Origin: JADCCX01 sp031372765
GTDB lineage: Bacteria; Pseudomonadota; Alphaproteobacteria; Rhizobiales; Beijerinckiaceae
Direction: 5' to 3'
DNA length: 17,427 nucleotides
Assembly: GCA_031372765.1 (NCBI GenBank)
Contig: JANMLW010000285.1
Location: 1 to 17,427, forward strand
In this document: piece by piece, positions 7,130 through 14,101 of the stretch
Position numbering within the stretch: the stretch's first letter is position 1
Layout of the letters: every line of letters begins with the position of its first letter
The notes under the pieces: generated by a model
Databases searched by the model: none
What the model saw: only the letters and a program-made list of their open reading frames with translations
Told to the model about the DNA's origin: nothing
Translations under genes and position numbers: made by a program

Positions 7130-7729
7130 TTACAGCATGTTTGTCGGGCTGTTGCGTGTGCCAACCTCACCAGAGCGAACATAAGGTCCACGCTTCTCAT
7201 CAAAGCCATCCCAGCCTTCGCCCTCATAGGTTGAACGACGGTCTTCAATTTTGACCGCAGGATGAAGACCCAGAACAGTCTCTGCCAAAGCGCGACGCAT
7301 TTCGTCCGTCTTGACGATGACCAATGAACCACCGCGACGCAGTGACTCGGCGTAGACATGCGCATCATCTTCATCGATGCCATTGTCAGTCAGTGCCCCT
7401 ACGATGCCACCAGCCGCTGCACCCGTTACTGCTCCAGCAACAATACCTGTAAGCGTCGCAGCCATCCAGCCAGCGGCTACAATTGGCCCCACGCCGGGTA
7501 TTGCCATGACGCCTAGGCCTGCCAGAAGCCCTGCACCGCCGCCGAGCGCTGCACCCACACCTGCACCAACCTCGGCGCCATCGGTCGCATCGACGGTATT
7601 TTTCAAGTCATCATCGCCATTGGAGATCAGGCTGATATCACCACTGGGAATACCCGCATTGGCAAGGTCATCAACAGCACGTTGTGCCTGTGGCTGTGAG
7701 TCGTAGAGTCTTGTAAGATTGGTTGTCAT
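7130..7729 (-). CDS. General stress protein 17M/YflT-like domain protein, 199 aa
   Basis: The N-terminus (MTTNLTRLYDSQPQAQRAVD, then DLANAGIPSGDISLIS) matches the YflT/17M-like stress domain pattern. A glycine/alanine-rich hydrophobic middle follows (about 48-115, GAGVGAALGGGAGLLAGLG and similar), which could be membrane-associated. Next comes a second alpha/beta stretch (VYAESLRRGGSLVIVKTDEMRRAL) and a polar tail. ATG 7729 has a perfect AAGGAG nine bases upstream; an upstream TTG-type extension lacks support. It lies 38 bases after the PepSY-like gene on the same strand and is probably read from the EcfG promoter at 8197-8221. The biochemical function of the family is unknown. Confidence 0.8.
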   Translation of the reverse strand: MTTNLTRLYDSQPQAQRAVDDLANAGIPSGDISLISNGDDDLKNTVDATDGAEVGAGVGAALGGGAGLLAGLGVMAIPGVGPIVAAGWMAATLTGIVAGAVTGAAAGGIVGALTDNGIDEDDAHVYAESLRRGGSLVIVKTDEMRRALAETVLGLHPAVKIEDRRSTYEGEGWDGFDEKRGPYVRSGEVGTRNSPTNML

Positions 7730-7767
7730 GATAGTCTCCTTGTTGAGTGATTTGGGCAACCAAGATG

Positions 7768-8130
7768 TCAATTTTCGACAATGTTGCCTTGGTAATCGAC
7801 GCTGACATTTAGGCCATTACCAGCCTTCGTGGCCTTGCCCCGCCAGATGCCGTCCTTGTCTTTCGTCAGTGCGCTGACCGATGTGAAGCCCTGCGTCTCA
7901 AGGCGCGTTTTGGCCTGGGCTTCCGTGAAGCTGTTGGCACCCGCCAATGGTGCACCGGCAACGGGGGCATTGGTTGGTGGCGTGGTTGTTGCAGGTCCGC
8001 CGGGCGCAGGCGTAGGCATGATGACCGTCGGGCTTGCAGGCGCAGACGGGGCCGCTGGCGTCTGCTGGGCATAGGCCCCGGTGAAGGTTGCAGCACTAAG
8101 TGCCAGTGCAAGTGAAAGTCTTTTTGTCAT
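7768..8130 (-). CDS. Secreted PepSY-like domain protein, 120 aa
   Basis: ATG 8130 follows AGGAG with correct spacing. A clear signal peptide covers residues 1-21 (MTKRLSLALALSAATFTGAY, then A) with likely cleavage before QQ. A Pro/Ala/Thr-rich linker of about 40 residues follows, and then a small PepSY-like domain (FTEAQAKTRLETQGFTSVSA to YQGNIVEN, about 67-120). The mature protein should be periplasmic. Proteins of this layout are common in rhizobia, but their role is not established. An exact EcfG promoter 66 bases upstream indicates stress induction, together with the following 17M-like gene. Confidence 0.75.
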   Translation of the reverse strand: MTKRLSLALALSAATFTGAYAQQTPAAPSAPASPTVIMPTPAPGGPATTTPPTNAPVAGAPLAGANSFTEAQAKTRLETQGFTSVSALTKDKDGIWRGKATKAGNGLNVSVDYQGNIVEN

Positions 8131-8196
8131 GGCATTTCTCCTGATTGTCCGCGCTGTTCCGATTGCTTTTGATTGCAATTGGTGCACTCCAGAAGA

Positions 8197-8221
8197 AACG
8201 CTTGCAGAAGATCAAAGTTCC
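8197..8221 (-). promoter_or_regulatory. EcfG-type promoter of the PepSY/17M gene pair
   Basis: On the minus strand GGAAC occupies 8221-8217, followed by a 16-base spacer and CGTT at 8200-8197. It is an exact consensus match, 66 bases before the ATG at 8130 and downstream of the oxidoreductase stop at 8255. Confidence 0.87.
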
Positions 8222-8254
8222 CTATGATTGGCGTCACAATGGGCAAATAGTGCA

Positions 8255-9496
8255 TCACGCCAATGGTCTTGGCCGGTCAATCGCAAGGTCATCATACCAG
8301 GGCTCACGATGGCTTGAGATCATCTTTCCAATCAGGCGCGACGCCATGAAGCTGAAGGTAATGCCATTGCCACCATAGCCATAGGCGGCATGGATGCGCG
8401 GGTAACCTGGCACTTCACCAATCAGCGGCAAGCCGTCCTCGGTTTCACCAAAGGCACCTGACCAGATGTAGTCAGCAGTTGCGGTTGCGCGCGGACAGAG
8501 CAGCTTCAGCTTATTGAGAATGATAGCCGCTTTCTCAGGCATCAAGGCATCGCGGGCATCTGGATCAACGATTGTATCATCATCCTCGCCACCGATGACA
8601 ATCCGGTTGTCTGCGGTGGTGCGGGCATAGAGATAATCGTCTGATGCTTCCCAGATGAGAACGCCATCCCGCCAAAGCGCATCAGGGGCCTGGGGTGGCG
8701 TAGCGATGGCCCAACTGGATGCTGTCTTGTGCAACTCCGTCTTGACGAAATCAGGCATCACATAACCCGTCGCAAGCACCACACGGCTGGCTTCAATCTC
8801 GATGCCATTATCGAGGCCCACGATCACATGTCTGCCCGTGCTGTCATAGCTCACAGCGTCAGCATCATGGATTGTGGCACCGTTGGCGACCGCAGAGGAA
8901 ATCAGGGCGTGAGACAGCAGCAGCGGATCTGCATCAGCTGAGCCGGGCGAAAGGAGTGCCGCCTCCCGATCAAAGCCAAAGGCTCCAACCAGTGTTTTGT
9001 AATCCAGGTACACGCCGGGCAAACCGGCGCGCTGGCGCAACTCATGTTCGGCAAGAAGCTCTCGTGCGCCCGTGCCTTGGCCCGTCATGTAAAGAGAACT
9101 TCGATCCCTGAATGCGCATGCCAGACCGAGGGTACTTACAAGCGACTTCAGGCCCGTCACAGCCTGGAGGCTGCGCTGATAGATATTAGCTGCCCGCTCA
9201 AAACCGTAAAACGCCGTGAGTTCGGTAAGGGGACAATCTATTTCCCACTGCAGCATGGCAGTGCTTGCAGCAGTGCTGCCAAAGCCAGCGCGTTCACGGT
9301 CAATGATGCAAACCTTGTGACCAAGACTGGTGAGATGCTCAGCCATCAAGGACCCGGTGATGCCGGCACCAACGACCAAGATGTCACAGCGCATATTCTG
9401 GTCAAGCGTTTTGCGAGAGGGGCGAACAAGGCCAGAGTGCCAAGGCGGGTTACCACCACGCAGCTCGCTTTGAACCGTGTTGTTTGCATCAAACAT
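8255..9496 (-). CDS. FAD-dependent oxidoreductase (DAO family), 413 aa
   Basis: The Rossmann FAD-binding motif is DILVVGAGITGSLMAEHL (GxGxxG at about 43-48), followed by IIDRERAGFGSTAASTAML. A conserved C-terminal FAD segment is seen near GEVPGYPRIHAAYGYGGNGI. These mark the D-amino-acid oxidase/glycine oxidase-like (DAO) superfamily. The C-terminal Rieske domain of some longer relatives is absent. It should be a soluble flavoenzyme oxidising an amine or amino acid, but the substrate is unknown. ATG 9496 has only a weak GGAT ribosome site; Met35 at 9394, just before the FAD motif, is an alternative, although relatives usually have about 35 residues there. A strong terminator ends about 15 bases upstream of this start, so its promoter is unclear. 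Confidence 0.85.
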   Translation of the reverse strand: MFDANNTVQSELRGGNPPWHSGLVRPSRKTLDQNMRCDILVVGAGITGSLMAEHLTSLGHKVCIIDRERAGFGSTAASTAMLQWEIDCPLTELTAFYGFERAANIYQRSLQAVTGLKSLVSTLGLACAFRDRSSLYMTGQGTGARELLAEHELRQRAGLPGVYLDYKTLVGAFGFDREAALLSPGSADADPLLLSHALISSAVANGATIHDADAVSYDSTGRHVIVGLDNGIEIEASRVVLATGYVMPDFVKTELHKTASSWAIATPPQAPDALWRDGVLIWEASDDYLYARTTADNRIVIGGEDDDTIVDPDARDALMPEKAAIILNKLKLLCPRATATADYIWSGAFGETEDGLPLIGEVPGYPRIHAAYGYGGNGITFSFMASRLIGKMISSHREPWYDDLAIDRPRPLA

Positions 9497-9510
9497 TGGG
9501 TATCCGGACA

Positions 9511-9543
9511 GAAAAAAGACTCCGGCAAATCACTCTGCCGAAG
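9511..9543 (-). terminator. Rho-independent terminator of the ferritin-like gene
   Basis: On the minus strand CTTCGGCA (9543-9536) pairs with TGCCGGAG (9527-9520) with one G-T wobble around an eight-base loop. TCTTTTTTC follows immediately (9519-9511). It lies 51 bases after the stop of the DUF892 gene. Confidence 0.8.
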
Positions 9544-9594
9544 CCAGTCGGGGGGAATACGGAAAGCAAAAAATACGTCAGATAGTGATCAGCT

Positions 9595-10116
9595 CTATGC
9601 AGCTTTTGCGAGTGCAGACTTGTTGACGGAGCCTGCAGCCAGCTTGGAAAGAGCCTGATCAGTCTTGGTTTCTTCAGCGAGTGTCTGACCAAGAATGTCA
9701 GCAGCCTCTTTCATGCCAAGTTGCAATGCCCAAGCGCGCAGGGTGCCGTAACGGGCCATTTCGTAGTGCTCAACCGCTTGGGCGGAAGCGATGAGACCGG
9801 CATCGAGCGCAGGGCTGTCAGCGTAGTCTTCCAGGACTGCCTTACCTTCTTCGAGAATGCCAAGGATTGCATCGCATGTCTTGCCGCGGGGCGGTTTTCC
9901 GGCCAATTCGAATACTTCGGACAGTCGTTCGATGTGGCCTTCCGTTTCGGTTTTATGAGCTGTGAATGCGGCCTGAAGATCGGATGATTGCGCAGCCTTG
10001 GCCATTTTTGGAAGGGCTTTTGCGATCTGCTTTTCAGCGTAATAGACGTCCTTCAGCATATCGACAAACATGTCTTCAAGTGTTTTTGGCTCTGTCATTT
10101 TGGATTGCGTTGTCAT
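9595..10116 (-). CDS. YciE/YciF-type (DUF892) ferritin-like protein, 173 aa
   Basis: A four-helix ferritin-like protein of the DUF892 family. The N-terminus TLEDMFVDMLKDVYYAEKQI is the family hallmark, and later helices carry the carboxylate/His pairs expected for a metal site (ETEGHIERL and AVEHYEMARYGTL). It is cytosolic and about the usual length. Family members are stress-induced and thought to bind a di-metal centre, but no firm activity is assigned. ATG 10116 has GGAG upstream. An EcfG-type promoter only 32 bases upstream, inside the end of the neighbouring kinase gene, and the strong terminator downstream make it a single-gene transcription unit. Confidence 0.88.
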   Translation of the reverse strand: MTTQSKMTEPKTLEDMFVDMLKDVYYAEKQIAKALPKMAKAAQSSDLQAAFTAHKTETEGHIERLSEVFELAGKPPRGKTCDAILGILEEGKAVLEDYADSPALDAGLIASAQAVEHYEMARYGTLRAWALQLGMKEAADILGQTLAEETKTDQALSKLAAGSVNKSALAKAA

Positions 10117-10148
10117 GGGGAACTCCGTTTGGCTGGTTTCCCAATGAT

Positions 10149-10173
10149 AACCGTCAGACGCTCAAATGGTTCC
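10149..10173 (-). promoter_or_regulatory. EcfG-type promoter inside the 3' end of the HWE kinase gene
   Basis: On the minus strand GGAAC occupies 10173-10169, followed by a 16-base spacer and GGTT at 10152-10149. The essential GTT is kept, but the preceding base is G rather than C. It overlaps the last codons of the kinase gene and lies 32 bases before the ferritin-like gene start. Confidence 0.7.
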
Positions 10174-11554
10174 CATGCAGAATCTGCGATACCGGAATGT
10201 TGACGGACCATTTGACTCCATCTGGCTCAAATTCCAGCAGTGCGTCCCCACTCAGGGAAGCCTTGACCAGACGGTTCATGACAGTATCGCCAAAGCCCTT
10301 GCGTATTGGCTTGGTAACGAGCGGTCCGCCGTGTTCTTTCCAGACGAGGGAAAACGTCTTGTTGGCACCCACGCCCTCGGATATCCACCACCCCAAGGCG
10401 ATATGACCGCCGGGAACGGACAGCGCTCCATACTTGGCTGCATTCGTCGAAAGTTCGTGCAGTGCCAAGCCAAGATTTTGCGCTGCTTCAGGTAGCAAAG
10501 CGATGTCATCTCCTGTCAGCTTGATACGGTCTCCATCTTCCCCCATCACTGGGGACGTCTGAAGGCGTACAAGATCAAGCATCGAGGCGCTACTCCAGTT
10601 CTCCTTGATCAAAAGATCAAGCGACCCCGCCATGGCGGCAATGCGCTGATCAAAGTCTTCGCTGAAACGGTCGAGGGAGGGAGCATTGCGGGCGGTCTGC
10701 CTGGCGATTGCCTGAACGACAGCCAATATGTTCTTTGTTCGATGGTTGAGCTCTCCCATGAGAAACTGGATTTGCTGCTCGCGCCTTTTACGATCGGTTA
10801 TGTCGCGCGCAATTCCGACGACAGTGCGTGCCGCGACTGTGGTTTCCTGCGCCTGCCCACGCACGGTGAGCCATCTCACATCCCCGTCACTTGCGCGCGT
10901 CAGCCGGAATTCTACATCAAGAACTCCCGGTCCGTCTGGGTCCCGCAGCTTTTGTCGCTCTCTGGCGACATGATCACGATCGCTGGGATGAATGTAAGCA
11001 TAGGTTTCTTCCAATGACGGCGCATCTGGACCTGCAATTCCCCAGAGCCCGAACATCCGCTCATCCCAAAGGTATTTCCCAGTTACAAGGTCAGCTTCCC
11101 ATGTACCTGTCTGTCCAGCATCAAGCGAAAGGCTGAGCTGTTGGGCTATTCTGGCTAGTTTCTGCTGAAGTGCGCGCTCATCAGTAATATCAAGGTGTAC
11201 GCCAACCCACTCCAGGATTTTTCCGTCAGCGTCGAACATTGGAACCGCGCGCACGGAGAACAGCCTCAATGTGCCATCGTATACGCGCAACCTGTGCTCG
11301 AACACGAAAGGGCGTTTCTCATCTACAGCCTTTTGCCATGCATCGATTGTTGGCTGCGCGTCTTCCTCATGAACTGCCTTCGCCCAACCGTACCCATTGT
11401 ACTCTTCAAAGGACTGGCCGGTCAGCGCGCCCCAGGCTTCCTGCACCCCAACCATTTCACCAGCTGCATTGTTGGTCCACAGGACGCCGTCAATAACTTC
11501 GACCGCAGCTTTGAAGCGCTGTTCGCTGAGTCGGTGTCTCGAATCTGATTTCAT
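10154..11554 (-). CDS. Soluble PAS-PAS HWE histidine kinase, 466 aa
   Basis: Two PAS/PAC sensor domains (about 12-125 and 142-255) precede an HWE kinase core. The phosphoacceptor region is MGELNHRTKNILAVVQAIAR (His271), the N-box is LALHELSTNAAKYGALS (Asn371) and the family Trp-x-Glu is in SLVWKEHGG (W405, E407). There is no membrane segment, so it senses a cytosolic signal. The first PAS does not show the Cys-containing NCRFLQ motif of LOV domains, so it is not an obvious blue-light sensor like Brucella LovhK. ATG 11554 follows AAGGG. HWE kinases are common inputs to PhyR in this order, so a GSR role is plausible from context. No EcfG site is visible upstream. Confidence 0.88.
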   Translation of the reverse strand: MKSDSRHRLSEQRFKAAVEVIDGVLWTNNAAGEMVGVQEAWGALTGQSFEEYNGYGWAKAVHEEDAQPTIDAWQKAVDEKRPFVFEHRLRVYDGTLRLFSVRAVPMFDADGKILEWVGVHLDITDERALQQKLARIAQQLSLSLDAGQTGTWEADLVTGKYLWDERMFGLWGIAGPDAPSLEETYAYIHPSDRDHVARERQKLRDPDGPGVLDVEFRLTRASDGDVRWLTVRGQAQETTVAARTVVGIARDITDRKRREQQIQFLMGELNHRTKNILAVVQAIARQTARNAPSLDRFSEDFDQRIAAMAGSLDLLIKENWSSASMLDLVRLQTSPVMGEDGDRIKLTGDDIALLPEAAQNLGLALHELSTNAAKYGALSVPGGHIALGWWISEGVGANKTFSLVWKEHGGPLVTKPIRKGFGDTVMNRLVKASLSGDALLEFEPDGVKWSVNIPVSQILHGNHLSV

Positions 11555-11712
11555 TCACCGAACCCTTGGCAGACAACAATTGTTATGTCGCTCTCACTTT
11601 AAGGCCAACGTCTACAACAAATAAATTGGAACTCAGATGTCAAAAAATATCAGTAAAAATGCGTATACAGAATTATACTTAAAGTCAACAAACAAGCGTT
11701 CTATCATCAGCT
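11555..11712. other. AT-rich intergenic region
   Basis: The 158 bases between the HWE kinase start and the stop of the 96-aa gene are clearly richer in A and T than the rest of the window. They contain a small inverted repeat (GTATA at 11663-11667 and TATAC at 11674-11678), followed on the minus strand by T-rich sequence. It could hold the kinase promoter and a weak terminator for the gene upstream. I see no ORF or EcfG promoter on either strand; a lone GGAAC at 11628-11632 lacks a -10 partner. Confidence 0.4.
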
Positions 11713-12003
11713 TCATATATTTATTTTAGTACGGTCCGGTAATTTACCAACCGCAGCGTCTGCACCCTGCTCCTTGCCCAGAATACCTTCGCGCAACACT
11801 TTTGTTGCGGCGTCATTCTTGTGTTCCGGGTTCGTTGCAACAGGCGCGGTCTCGGCCGTCGCCTCCAGTCCAAGATCATCAGGTTTCTTGCCACCATGCG
11901 TTGATGCAGCGGCTAATGTGGCCAATGCTTCCGGTTGGGCTCTGCCCTTAGACGAGCCTGGAGGAAATTGATCGTTTTTTTGAGTCTTCTTGGGGTCAGA
12001 CAT
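11713..12003 (-). CDS. Small hydrophilic stress-associated protein, 96 aa
   Basis: ATG 12003 has GGAGG five to six bases upstream; the frame is open further up but without a ribosome site. The product is strongly hydrophilic and low in aromatic residues, beginning MSDPKKTQKNDQFPPGSSKG, with Ala/Gly/Lys/Asp-rich sequence throughout and no membrane segment. It is probably largely disordered. I do not recognise a named domain; such composition resembles hydrophilin-like small stress proteins, which is only an analogy. A perfect EcfG promoter 41 bases upstream of the ATG makes it a likely GSR target. Confidence 0.75.
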   Translation of the reverse strand: MSDPKKTQKNDQFPPGSSKGRAQPEALATLAAASTHGGKKPDDLGLEATAETAPVATNPEHKNDAATKVLREGILGKEQGADAAVGKLPDRTKINI

Positions 12004-12042
12004 GCCATCCTCCATTGCAGTTCGCGTACAACTGCCGGGAAT

Positions 12043-12067
12043 GGAACGCCTCAACCAAAAATTCGTT
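12043..12067 (+). promoter_or_regulatory. Opposite-strand EcfG consensus match in the same element
   Basis: On the plus strand GGAAC at 12043-12047 is followed by a 16-base spacer and CGTT at 12064-12067. This is also an exact match, because the element reads GGAACG-N14-CGTTCC. Transcription would run into the 3' end of the esterase gene in antisense. No plus-strand gene follows, so activity is uncertain. Confidence 0.35.
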
Positions 12068-12069
12068 CC
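12045..12069 (-). promoter_or_regulatory. EcfG-type promoter of the 96-aa gene
   Basis: On the minus strand GGAAC occupies 12069-12065, followed by a 16-base spacer and CGTT at 12048-12045. It is an exact match, 41 bases before the ATG at 12003. Confidence 0.87.
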
Positions 12070-12080
12070 TGTAACGTGAT

Positions 12081-12104
12081 GTAAAAGCGATAAAGGTGTT
12101 CGCT
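12081..12104 (-). terminator. Weak possible terminator of the esterase gene
   Basis: On the minus strand AGCGA (12104-12100) pairs with TCGCT (12090-12086) around a nine-base loop, followed by TTTAC. The stem begins in the esterase stop codon and is short, so this is only a suggestion. Confidence 0.3.
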
Positions 12105-13321
12105 CACTTTCCGTTCAGAAAAAACCGCACCATCTCAGCCGAAGCATCAGGCCCCTTTGGATCAGCATATGTGCCCGAAGGACTTCCGCCCGACCATGCG
12201 TGACCGGCGCCGGCAATCAACCAATGTTCCGCGAAAGATTCCCCGTTCGCAGTAGCGATGATCGTCTGCCTGTAGCTGCGCCCGTTGGTGGATCCCGAGA
12301 TTGTCTTGCGCTTGGTTTTGACAGCTTCACCAGCCGCCGTTTCAAATATCCGCTCGGCATTTGAGGGATGAACTGTTCGGTCCGCTGCACCTTGGAAAAC
12401 AATCGTGCGGACCTGCTTGTCAGAAGCCTGCGCACTCTGTTGCTTTGCAAACAGACCAGACCCTGCTTTTCCGCGCATGACAGCCATGGCAGACATGACA
12501 TTTCCCGCTGACTGATAGGCCAGTCCGGAATGAACACCGACTGCATGAAACAGCTCTGGATAGGCCTTGCCCATGATAACGGCCATGGCAGCTCCCGCTG
12601 AAAGACCTGCGACAAACACCTTGTCAGGACGAATGCTGAACTCTTTGATCAGCTTGCTAGTTATGCCAGCGAGAATGGACGGCTCACCTGCATCACGCAA
12701 CTGATGGCCCGTTTCGAACCAGTTCCAGCACGACGCAGCATTGTCACTGCCAGTCTGGGCTGGATAGGCAATCAGCAGACCATGCATTTCGGCAAAGGCA
12801 TTCATGTTGGTGCCAGCCGCAAAATCATCGGGGTTTTGCGTGCAACCATGCAGCATCACAATGAGGCCTTTTGGTTTTTTGTCTGATGATGCAGGTATGT
12901 AAAGTTTGTAAGCGCGTGATCCGGCATTCGATGTGAACGATCGCGCGGTGAATTGAGCGCCAACGGGCAAAGATTGACGGGGTGACCTGATGTTGAGTCC
13001 AGGTAAAAATGAAGATGCAGGCTTACGAAGGGTTTCCAGAACTTCCCCCAGCGGCCGCCTTAGCCGTTTTGGTGCCCTCGCGGAGACGCTCGCCGGCATT
13101 CTTGCGACCTTATCCGTCGCACCCTGCGATGTCGCTTTGGATTCAGTGCCGCTTTTACGGGCTGTATGTGTCGCTGCGGGGGGACCGCCGGAAAACGTCG
13201 CAAGACGCGAAAGTAAGGTGGTCCCCAATGCTTTTTGAATAATGCGGGTTGCCCCCATCACATTGAAAACACGGGGGGCTCCCGCCGCTCGGCGCATGGC
13301 GGCTGCAAATTTGCTGGTCAT
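12104..13321 (-). CDS. PHB depolymerase-family esterase (alpha/beta hydrolase), 405 aa
   Basis: The hydrolase domain covers about residues 122-405. The oxyanion-side motif is LIVMLHGCTQNPDDFAAG, the lipase box is VFVAGLSAGAAMA (nucleophile Ser241), and the likely acid and base are Asp314 (GAADRTVHP) and His374 (AGAGHAWSGG). This is the esterase/PHB depolymerase (LpqC-like) family, which hydrolyses polyhydroxybutyrate or other esters. About 120 basic, Ala/Ser-rich residues precede the domain. They do not form a clear signal peptide, so an intracellular enzyme, perhaps acting at PHB granules, is inferred. ATG 13321 follows AAGGA; a TTG one codon earlier is less likely. An exact EcfG promoter lies about 110 bases upstream, which points to stress or stationary-phase expression. 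Confidence 0.85.
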   Translation of the reverse strand: MTSKFAAAMRRAAGAPRVFNVMGATRIIQKALGTTLLSRLATFSGGPPAATHTARKSGTESKATSQGATDKVARMPASVSARAPKRLRRPLGEVLETLRKPASSFLPGLNIRSPRQSLPVGAQFTARSFTSNAGSRAYKLYIPASSDKKPKGLIVMLHGCTQNPDDFAAGTNMNAFAEMHGLLIAYPAQTGSDNAASCWNWFETGHQLRDAGEPSILAGITSKLIKEFSIRPDKVFVAGLSAGAAMAVIMGKAYPELFHAVGVHSGLAYQSAGNVMSAMAVMRGKAGSGLFAKQQSAQASDKQVRTIVFQGAADRTVHPSNAERIFETAAGEAVKTKRKTISGSTNGRSYRQTIIATANGESFAEHWLIAGAGHAWSGGSPSGTYADPKGPDASAEMVRFFLNGK

Positions 13322-13431
13322 CAATTATTTTCCTTGCTTGCGAGTGACGACTGTCAAATGCTGCAGAAGCTGGTGGATAGCATATTGGAAATGAGATCGC
13401 CTGTTACAAGTCCAGTTGGTCTTCACACCTT

Positions 13432-13456
13432 AACGATCTTGAACAGCCATCGTTCC
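13432..13456 (-). promoter_or_regulatory. EcfG-type promoter of the esterase gene
   Basis: On the minus strand GGAAC occupies 13456-13452, followed by a 16-base spacer and CGTT at 13435-13432. It is an exact match, leaving a leader of roughly 100 bases before the ATG at 13321. Confidence 0.83.
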
Positions 13457-13553
13457 TTGCCGTGTCTCACATTGTCCCGCAGCATTGGCCGAAAGAGCCA
13501 TGCTCGCTATCCGTTGAAAGTGGTTTGTCAACACACCCTGGACAGGGTCAGCC

Positions 13554-13853
13554 CTAAGACGTCACAGCCAGCCGATCCATTGCGCTGGCCAACGCGATGT
13601 CAAGCCTGGTGATGCCACCCGCATTATGGGTCGACAGCGTGACATCAACTGTCCTGTAGACATTCATCCATTCAGGGTGGTGGTCCAGTTTCTCGGCAAT
13701 CAGGGCCGCCCGCGTCATCCAGCCAAAGGCCTGGTTGAAATCGGCAAAGACAAAGTGTCGTGTTATTGCATCGCGCCCCTCGACATCACGCCACTGCGGC
13801 AATGCCGCAAGGGCGACTGCACGGTCATGAGGAGAGAGTTTGGCCTCTGGCAT
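13554..13853 (-). CDS. phhB: Pterin-4a-carbinolamine dehydratase
   Basis: A 99-residue protein of the PCD/DCoH family. The signature is present as AALIAEKLDHHPEWMNVYRT with its His-His pair, followed by VDVTLSTHNAGGIT and LDIALASAMDRL; length and domain fill the whole protein. The enzyme dehydrates 4a-hydroxytetrahydrobiopterin to recycle the cofactor of aromatic amino acid hydroxylases; it is cytosolic. No hydroxylase gene is present in the window. ATG 13853 follows AGGAG. No EcfG promoter is found upstream, so it is not clearly part of the stress set. Confidence 0.92.
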   Translation of the reverse strand: MPEAKLSPHDRAVALAALPQWRDVEGRDAITRHFVFADFNQAFGWMTRAALIAEKLDHHPEWMNVYRTVDVTLSTHNAGGITRLDIALASAMDRLAVTS

Positions 13854-14101
13854 TTCTGGCTCCTGTCGTTAGGTGTCAGGGTATCTCTCCACCATCTGCT
13901 CCTGATTGGGAACACGCCCTCATTCGTTATCGACAGTTTAAGGCCTGTAAAGTGAAACCGGGTCTCCCGCAACGCAGATCAATGAAGCGTAGTGACTGGC
14001 AGTGTTGTCAAACTGGGTCTGTCAGAAAGCGCCTTGCCGGTTGTACAAACCGCCAGCCGCACCGTTGCGGCGCGTGTTGAATGCGAGGGTTTTGCGCCGG
14101 A
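13854..14101. other. Intergenic region between hutX and phhB
   Basis: No convincing ORF is present in these 248 bases. Two small inverted repeats lie near the hutX end: CGGTT/AACCG at 14038-14052, and GCCGCA/TGCGGC at 14056-14071 with a four-base loop. They may mark the end of the heme operon transcript, but no T-run follows either stem. A GGAAC at 13909 has a CGTT only 11 bases later, which is the wrong spacing for an EcfG promoter. Confidence 0.35.

Noticed and set aside
13909..13928. GGAAC followed by CGTT upstream of phhB on the plus strand
   Set aside because: The spacer is 11 bases instead of 16-17, and it points away from phhB.
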